In this document: positions 51,901 through 60,900 of the stretch, piece by piece | Numbering within the stretch: the first letter of the stretch is position 1 | How the letters are laid out: the number at the start of each line of letters is the position of its first letter | DNA from: Brachynemurus nebulosus | Taxonomy: Eukaryota > Arthropoda > Insecta > Neuroptera > Myrmeleontidae | Assembly: GCA_035578155.1 (NCBI GenBank) | Contig: JAPWDM010000023.1 | Coordinates: 5,820,154-5,884,153, forward strand | Direction of reading: 5' to 3' | DNA length: 64,000 nucleotides | The notes under the pieces: model-generated | The model's database searches: none | Seen by the model: the letters and a program-made list of their open reading frames with translations, nothing else | Told to the model about the DNA's origin: nothing | Program-made: the position numbers and the translations under genes

Positions 51901-54900
51901 AGAAGATTAATTAATGGTTACATTAATGCGACAGTTTCATACTTTCGCGTGATAAAGTTTCAAAATTGCGGCTTATTTTCAATAACAGTAAATCCGAATT
52001 TTAAATAATTGTCGTCATATAGACACTATTTCTTTGGTTTTGTTTTATTATTCTCCTTGAAACTTGAAGTTGACGATTGTGCATGTTACCAGAAACTTAT
52101 CCATTTTCAATAATTAAAATGAGAACAGAATTTTGAATATTAGGCAATATAAGACAGTGAGCAACTACTAAACAAGCAACTGGGAAATTCATTAAATTTA
52201 AACACTAAGGCGAGTTCAGTATTTAAAGATTTCAAATGGATTACGCTCCGAAGTGTTAAGCGGCGCCAACCGTCGCTCGTTCAGAAGCTACTATAAGTCG
52301 TCAACTTCGATGTCGATATAAAAATATGCCTGTTTCAAGTCTTTAATTACGTATTTAATCGATATCTAACTATGAAAATAAGCAATAATGATGAACGGAT
52401 TCGATATTTATAACATAAAAAAATAAAAGTAATAACGGAGGGTAGGGGGTTGCGAAGTATTTTTCGATACGTCACGCCATGAAAAAGGTTGAAAAACACT
52501 GGTTTAAGTGCTCTTTATAATTTATAATTCACGTGCGAGAAAGAAAGAAATATATTTCGTAATCTTTTTAAGAAAAAAAGAAATATATTTTTTATTCTTT
52601 TCAAGTAGAGTTCATTTCAAATAGCTTGACCCTTTTTCTTATGTAAATTGACAGTTATGTTAGTGGACAATGTTAGTTGACAGTTCTTCGAGTTAAATTG
52701 CTTTTAGGTAATAAATTTAAGTTGTAGAATATACAAATTTATTCAGAAAAAATATAAAACTCAAATGTAATACGGTAAGAAAATTTAACGAATAAAATAA
52801 ATTAGCATAGTCGACTCTCGTTAATTCAAATCTGCGATAATTCGAACCTCTCTATAATTCAAAGTTATCACGAGTTCCCTACAAAATCTCTTTATATTTC
52901 GAACTAAATCAATACATTTTTATGTACTTGGTAATTCGAACGAAAAAATCATTGCTACATAACAAAACGACGCGTTAATTCGAACTCATCGGCGTCAAAC
53001 ACTCGACAATTCAAAGTTGCAGAGAGAAAGAGACAAAATGATTGTAAGTACATTTTGATTGATTTTGAACCATTTGAACCATTTGATATTTTAAACACTC
53101 GATAATTCGTAATATTTTAAGAGTCCCCCGAGTTTCGAATTAACGAGAGTCGCCTGTATAATTCATATTATTATTTAATACATTATTACTACGATTCTGA
53201 AATCAGTTAAATTTACCAATACGAATTATTGTTTCGTTTTTTACCTCCAGTGAAATGGCCAATGGAATGTTTTGCATCATTTTTTTCGCTGTAACCATCT
53301 GTCCTAATTTTTCCATACGGTAAAAGTGAAAAAACTACAATATTCTTATGGGACTTGATATACATGAGTTAAATTGTCACCGTTGAAAAGTTAAATTATT
53401 TTATGCTATACTATATGAGATCCGCCAGGATCCTAAAGATCCAAAAACGCCAAAAATTAACTACTCAAACGATTTTGAAAATATTTTGCCCTGTTAGAGA
53501 GCTAAACTATTTTAGATGGATACAGGTTGTCGTGTGAAATCCGCCAGTGTCCAAATTTTGGAAATTCGCTATGTTATGCAGATGCTGCGACAGGGGTATT
53601 TTATTTTTACTTTTCTTTAGATCATATGAAATCACTTTCAAAATTTTGTTTCCAAAAATTGCGGTGGATCCCATTTTCCTCTACATGTTTTTATTGTACA
53701 GTCAGTGTTGCTGTTTAGTTGCGCTTTCTGTGGTTGCGCTCTTTGTGAGTGTTGTATAAACCTCTGCTCTTTCGTCTATATTATGTATAGTCAGCCTACT
53801 TGATTGTCCGTACATGTGGGAAGTAGTAAAACTGAACTTTTTAAAATATTAAAAACCCCCATTTGAAAATATAAAAAACAAAAAAAAAAATTAAAAATAA
53901 ATTTATATGTACCAATAATATACATATTGTATTATTCAATATTCTAAAACATTAAACAAAAACTTCAAATATGTTACATTAAACTGCTTTTCAAATTTAT
54001 TTAATTGTTGAATTTTTGAATTTCGAATTCGACTTTTTAAAGTGTGTTCCTTTTTTTAACGTTTATTTACATAATTATGTGATAATGTGGTGGATTGTTT
54101 TAATTGTTAGGTAATTGTTAAGATTTTTTTTTTTAAATTACACAAATTAAAAAATTGTAGTTTTGGTTCTGAAAATCATAATGAAAGGTGTTTCTGTTTA
54201 TTACTACTGTGTTTACTTAAAAGTACTTCCGCAAACCTACTCTTCTTTAGTTCTTACAGAAACATTAAGTAAATTAATTAATCATGCTTTAAATATTTAA
54301 TTTTTGCTTTTTCTTAATGTTCCTATTTTTGTTTTTGCTATAAATATTATATTAATTACTAAAGTTTTTATTTTTAACATTTTGATATCAAAATATCAGG
54401 TATCTATTAAAAATTAATTCGTACCACATTTTACTACCACTCTTCATTTCTGATAAAATTAAAAGCGTGGGACTGGTACTAGCTTAGGTTTTAGAACGTA
54501 AGGTCCCAGATGTAACGGGAATTTCGTGATTCTAAAAATGGAAATATATGTAGCTTTTATTAGTAAAGCTGTATAAAATTACTCAAAAACGCCTCTTCTA
54601 AAAAAATTAAAATTTTATCATGATGACATCATATCATATTTATTTAGTTAACGATTTCCTATAAAAATGATAATTTTGATAAGATATGAAACTTGTGTCT
54701 AAATTTAAACGCGTAGGACTAATAGAAATTTGAGTTTTGATTTTACCATTTTGATGATAGAAATTAAAAATTCAGCTCCAAATTACTAAAATTCCATAAT
54801 TATAATCTATAAAATTATTTAAATAACGCCTATTTAAAAATAAAATACAATTTTACCGTGATGACGTTATCAGGTCTACTTAATCAATTTTTTATTACAA

Positions 54901-57900
54901 AACAGTAATCTTAATTAGTGATAGATAAAGTGTAACTCGTAGCTGCTTGTAGATTTTTGCTCCTGTTCTTTAAATTTTTGATAAAATTAGAAACGTATGG
55001 CTAATGGAAATTTGTGTTCTAGTTTTCTAGAATATAATTTTATTAATACTAACAATAAGATTAGAATTTCATTGTTTTCGAATGTTAATGCCATCTTTCA
55101 TACACAATTTATTTAAGTTTTTTACACTACCAACCTAAAAATATAGTTTTTGTGAGGTGGCCAGGTATTTTATATTGAATAAGTAGGTTGGAATATTTGT
55201 CATACGATATCGCGTGATTGGCCATATAGTAAAGTAGATGTATCACGCGATATCGCGTGATCGGCAATGAAAGTGTTAATAAAATTGTGCGGTAAAATTA
55301 AATTTTATGCAATTAATTTTACAGTTCAGTTTCATGTAATGCATATAAATTATTGCTGTTAATACATACTATGCCTTATTAATGTATGTATTATATGGTA
55401 TTATTTACATAATATATCTAGGTAAACATTACATACATTATTAAATAATGTATGTAGAATAATTTTAAATGTATGTATAAGAAATAAATTTGTGTACTTC
55501 TGATTAACTCCATTTGTTGAACAAATTTCGAATTCTAATTTTGATAATTATGCTCATATTGATAATTTTAATAAAAAATCGGCCAAGAGCGTGTCGAACA
55601 TGCTCACGGTAAGGTTCTGTTGTCTGATAAAAAGTTAACGATACACTTTCACTAAGTTTTCTTCAAGTGCTAAAATTTTTCCAAATTTTTTGGATCTACG
55701 GTTAAAAATTTAGGGTGGTCCACATTCCACACCTCTTTGAAGCACAGTAATATTTAACAAATGGAATTTAAAAATAAAAAATATCTAACAAGACCCTTCG
55801 TTTTTTGTTAAAAATTTTTCTTCCAATGTTTCAACACGGAATAGTATTCCAAAAAAAAAAAAATTTTATTTCTCCGTCTCAGTTCCAACTTTGGTTTATT
55901 GAGTTATGTAATATTCAATACTTTCAGATCAAATAACTGATTCCTTTAAAATTACAATAACAAATCTTGTATACAATTTTACTGAGAGGTTTTTACTGTT
56001 ACTTAAGCTGCTTAAGTATGGTGAAATTGAGTGTTGGAGCTACACCAATGTCACTGTTTAAGATAAAAGTGAATGTTCTAATGTTGAACAAAAATTATAT
56101 CAAATGTCTTGTTTTGTTTCTTGGTTGGTGATGGGTTTTTTTATTTCTTTTTACACTACTTGGTTACTAACAGAACAATTTTTGAAATTATGTGATACTG
56201 TGAATAAAAATAAATATAGCCGTTGTGTTGTTGCTTTACAAAAAGCGTCATCTATATCTGTTTCACCACGCTTTGGGTGTTGGGTAGTCTGAACAGTGAT
56301 TATTAATTCAGTAAATACCACTAAAAATCTGATGTTTCTTTATATAGGAATTTCAAACCCACATCGTTCACGTCATAACCATTGCCGTTCCAATTTTTAT
56401 GAAGAACATCAAAACAATCGCATCAACGCTAGTGGAGCGGTCGATCATTTAGCGGATTTATTAACAACCATCGAACTGGACTCGATCTCTGCCGGACGTA
56501 TTCTATTACCCGATGGCGAAGACTACAAATTAGTCTTCATCAGCAGTTCCGACAGTTCTTCGTCATCAAAAGAGGAAGATGAAGAGGAAGATGGTGACAC
56601 GGATGATGCAGATGACGAAGACTTTAATGAAGATTGTGGATCCAATTTATCTTCACCAAAACTGTCATCTCGAATTCTTTTGGATGAATGTGATTGGGAT
56701 TATTTTGACACATCGTTTGCTAATCCAATGTCCACGACTTCGTCAACAACTACCACAAACTCATCAAATCGATCCATTTTACGTGATTGGCCGTGTTGGT
56801 CAAATCGAAATTCACCATTCAGTTCCCCGCAAGTCTATCGCCGTCGATATTCCTCATCGAATTTAACACCATCCCCGGTATTTGGTTCACCGCGACACTA
56901 TCGTAAATCACGCGGTGAGAGTGACACCGGTACAGATGAAGATTCAATTTCAACACGAATTGATATTGGTTCATCATCGGAATCATCAAATTCTGGTTTG
57001 AATTCATTGCCACGACGTCAAAAATTGAAAATTTCCGAAAATGTAGTACAATGTTGTACAACCACAGAAAAAATAAATAGTTGTGAAAATTGTGGAACTG
57101 CTGTTCCAGAGAAACAATATATTCCAATACCAGTTCCTGTACCGATCCCGGTACCAATTCCAACATTATGGAATCCACAAGATTCAATTTTATTGTATAA
57201 CCCGGATACAATTGATTCAGCACTACAATTACGATTGCAAGGTTTACAAGACAAAAATACAACAACGGCAAACGCGACATTTGTTGGCAATACATTTAAT
57301 AATATAAATAGTGGTATTTGGCTGTGGCCCCCATACTACAATGGAAATTCGATAATATCAGAAGCATTAAGTGGAACAGCGTCATCAATGACTGGGGGAG
57401 TTATCAGTTCGCAAACAATGATAAGCAATAATAATAGTGACAGCGACAATATCACCACAACAGGTAAAAATAATAGTCCCATAGAAACATGTGACGCAGC
57501 CACATTTATTAACAATACGACAAGTAGTGTTGCCAGCGAGGATATCAGTAAAACCTGTGATAGCGAAAAGTCATTTTTAGATGAGAAATTGTTTATCGTA
57601 GAAGATACGACGCAAGGAGTAGTCGAACAAAACGTCTGTGATAACAACCAATCGGAAAATCTTTTAGAAAGCTGTGAAGATATGAAACGCACCGAAGAAA
57701 AGAAATCACCTGAATCAGTTGTTCCTGAGCCTGCCCTGAATGGGTATTTAAATTCAGAAAATTTATATATTTCTTCAGCATCGTCAATCGATTCAACCAC
57801 TGGAGAGTCAGAGATCGATGAATCGAATTCGTCAGAAGAAAACGGCAGCAATGGCGACGTACGCAGACTACGCCGTCGTGTTGCTATAAAACGAACGTAT

Positions 57901-60900
57901 AATGTAACTGAAGGGGATAAACGGTTCAGTGACGATGCATTACCACCGAGCAGTAATATTTCTTCAGCAAGTGATTCGCCGTCTGCTGATGATGATTCGT
58001 CATCCTCTGCACCATCGGATGCGGATGAAACAGAAAAACAAAATGATATGAATAAGGATTCAGCACTTGTACGACCGCCGTCAAATTATTCGTCCTCATC
58101 GTCGTCGTCGTCACCGGGAGATGACGACACCGACAGTGACGACACCGGAACAGTAGCCGATCGTAAAACGAAACGTTTTTCACATGTGTTTATTGTTAAT
58201 AGTAAAAATGATAGTGACAGTTCCTCACAGACAAGTGATTCCTCGACAAAATCGAAACGTCGACGTAAACGGAACAACAACAGTACTTCATCGGAAAATA
58301 ATAAATTTTCAACATCTTCGGATAACGACACCGATATGGACGGGGATTGTTTGTGTATTTTAGAAACAATTCGCAATTTCAGTGATGATGAAAAGAGTGA
58401 TTTTCGAAAAGTGTCTAACGAAATTATTTTAAGCGATGTTAGCAGTGATAATAAAAATTGTGTTCTAAAACAATTTAAAATTCTCAGTGAAAACGATAGT
58501 TTTGAAAAAAGTCAAATAGGCGAAAGTATGCTAGAACCTTCGTCCACGAATAGTGAACAAAATAGTGAGAAAAGTGATCGAGATACTAATGGCCACGTTA
58601 GTACTGATAAAGTTCCAACTAATAGTGAAAATAATAATTTTGGAAATATAAAAAGTGAAATTGAAGTAACAGCAGATGAAAGTACAGAACAACAAAATCG
58701 ATCAATACCAACAATTGAACAAAATGAAAGTAAAGAAATCGATGTAGCAGAGCAAAACGTAAAAAACGATATAAATGTAAAATTAAGTGAAATACTGAAT
58801 CCGCCCACTACAGTAAATGAGACAACAACAAAACCATCGACAACGACGCCATTAAAGCACCGTAAAAACAAAAATAATCAAAATTCAAAATCAAATAAAG
58901 ATAAAAAGTGTAATAACATAAATGATAAGGCTATGATTAGTAACGAAACGCGAGTTATAGCTGAATTTGATTTGACAAAAAGTACCGATCAACAACAATT
59001 ATCAACAACAGAACTAGGAAATCAATGCAACAATAATAATGGCAGTGACGGTGGTAGTTGTAACAACAATAACAATAATAATAATGAATGGCACATATTT
59101 GATGACGACGAGGAACACAGCACAAGTGTCCCACCGATTATCGCCGCCATCAATACAACAACCGTATCACGTGGTGAAAGTGGGGGAAGCACGAACACGA
59201 GTAGTAGTAGAACAGAACCATTACTTTGTAGTACAGGTGCTCCGTGTTGTGGTATCTCCGGTAATTCTATTGCTTCGTCGTCCGCACCACAGTCAAACAC
59301 CACAGCATTGTCTTCGTCAACAACGAACGTGGTCACTAGTGTTGGTGAACAACAACAGACGTCAAATCAACGATATGTTGTGACTGCCCCCGCAAAATAC
59401 ACAAGTCTCGTTATGATTACTCAAGAAACTGGTGGTGTACCGTCAAATTATCATAATGTAGCACCACCGCAGGCCCAAGTTAGCGTGATTACAAGTGAAA
59501 CAACAACGTTAATTGACGAAACGGTTGAAAATGATTCCTCGTCGGTCATTGTACGTCACACCAACTGGGAAAATGAAAAGCAACACTTGAGTGAACATCA
59601 TGACAACAGTGGCGGCAGCATAATTGACGAAACCGCTGACAGTCATTCATCGATTGAACCGAACAGTTTGACCGGATATTTTACGTTGACGTTGGAAAAT
59701 GCCAACAACAACAACAGTCCAACACGTCGTCGTCGACCAATTGTGGTTCAGCGGCAGGACTTGGAAGAAACTAATGAAGAATTTCCACAAGTTAACGAAC
59801 AAGATTTCATTAGTGATGAACAATCGATAAAAGTACGCGATAAAGTGAACGATGTGACTGTAGTGACTGGCGCTGATACATTATCAGCAGTGATTTGTCT
59901 GGAAGAAGGATTAGCGGACGATGATTCGTGGGTTGAGGATGTTAGTCACGATGAAGATGAATTTGCATCTACGACACCGACAACCACCGCGACCGAAGAC
60001 TCATCCTCCGGTGGTGAAGAAGTTACGTTATCAACTTCTTTGTGTTCACCATCTGATCGTGAAGAAGAACTTCGAGGTTATCATCGTAGTGCTATCGATT
60101 TTACATTACATACAATTGTTGAAGAGAGTTGTGAAGAAAGCGAAGTGGAATCAACAAAAGCGCAAAATAATAAAAAACAGCGACCAACATCTACTACCGA
60201 ATTGGAAAAATATTTCTTTTATGGACTTGCTGGAGGTGAAAATAACCAAAATGATATCCCGGGCGATACATTTTCAGAAACTAGCAGTATATATAGTGAA
60301 AGTGTTGATTCTTTGACGGGAGAAACTGATAATCAAAATGAAGCTCAGGACAATGAACAAGACCCAGCTGATTTAGCATCATCAAGATTAGAAAAATATT
60401 TTTTATCTGGCTTTATGGGCTTCACACCCGAACGCAGAGATTCTGATGGTAGTGGTAGTGTTGGTAGTGACAGTGAAGGACATCCCAGTCCAGAACAACG
60501 TCGAAAACGATTAGTTCGCGCTCGAGGTACCGGAAGATCACATTCGTCATCCTTAGATAATTTATTAGCAAATCCGGAATTGTCATCTAACAATGAGCAA
60601 TCACAGAATCAATTAGAATCTCAAATTGATTCAGAAGGATCAAGTACTGAAACTGATACTTACGAAGACCCGTTTAATTCTGAAAAGCTTGACGGACAAT
60701 TTGATACAGTGAAACGAAAAAAATGTAAAAAATCACGAGGCAATACAAATACGAATGTTAATAATCAATCTCCTGTTGAAGATAAAATTTTAGATCCTTC
60801 TACGGAAATTAATAATGAGGAGGATTCACTAACTGAAGAAGAGGATGATGCAGGCAATAAAACCCCACAACCTGAATTTTTGTTACCAACCGATTTGTCC

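Larger units (their letters stand above)
35187..56347 (+). other. 21.2-kb intron packed with mobile-element remains
   Basis: The donor is GTAAGT after the codon for Asn and the acceptor is TATATAG at 56347. The split Gly codon (G|GA) restores the frame. The elements inside are listed separately. I found no other coding exon, although a short alternative exon could be missed in such AT-rich DNA. Confidence 0.85.

Noticed and set aside
56104..56292. 62-codon frame with a hydrophobic start just before the giant exon
   Set aside because: Ends in a stop 55 bp before the acceptor with no donor joining it in frame; could be chance in AT-rich DNA.
56296..56347. ATG at 56296 as the true start of the large frame
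   Set aside because: The TATATAG acceptor at 56347 joins in phase to the donor at 35187, so these 17 codons are intronic unless an alternative promoter exists.
57336..57851. 171-codon antisense frame and other antisense frames across 56819-62671
   Set aside because: Shadow frames of the Ser/Asn-rich coding exon; no independent motifs.
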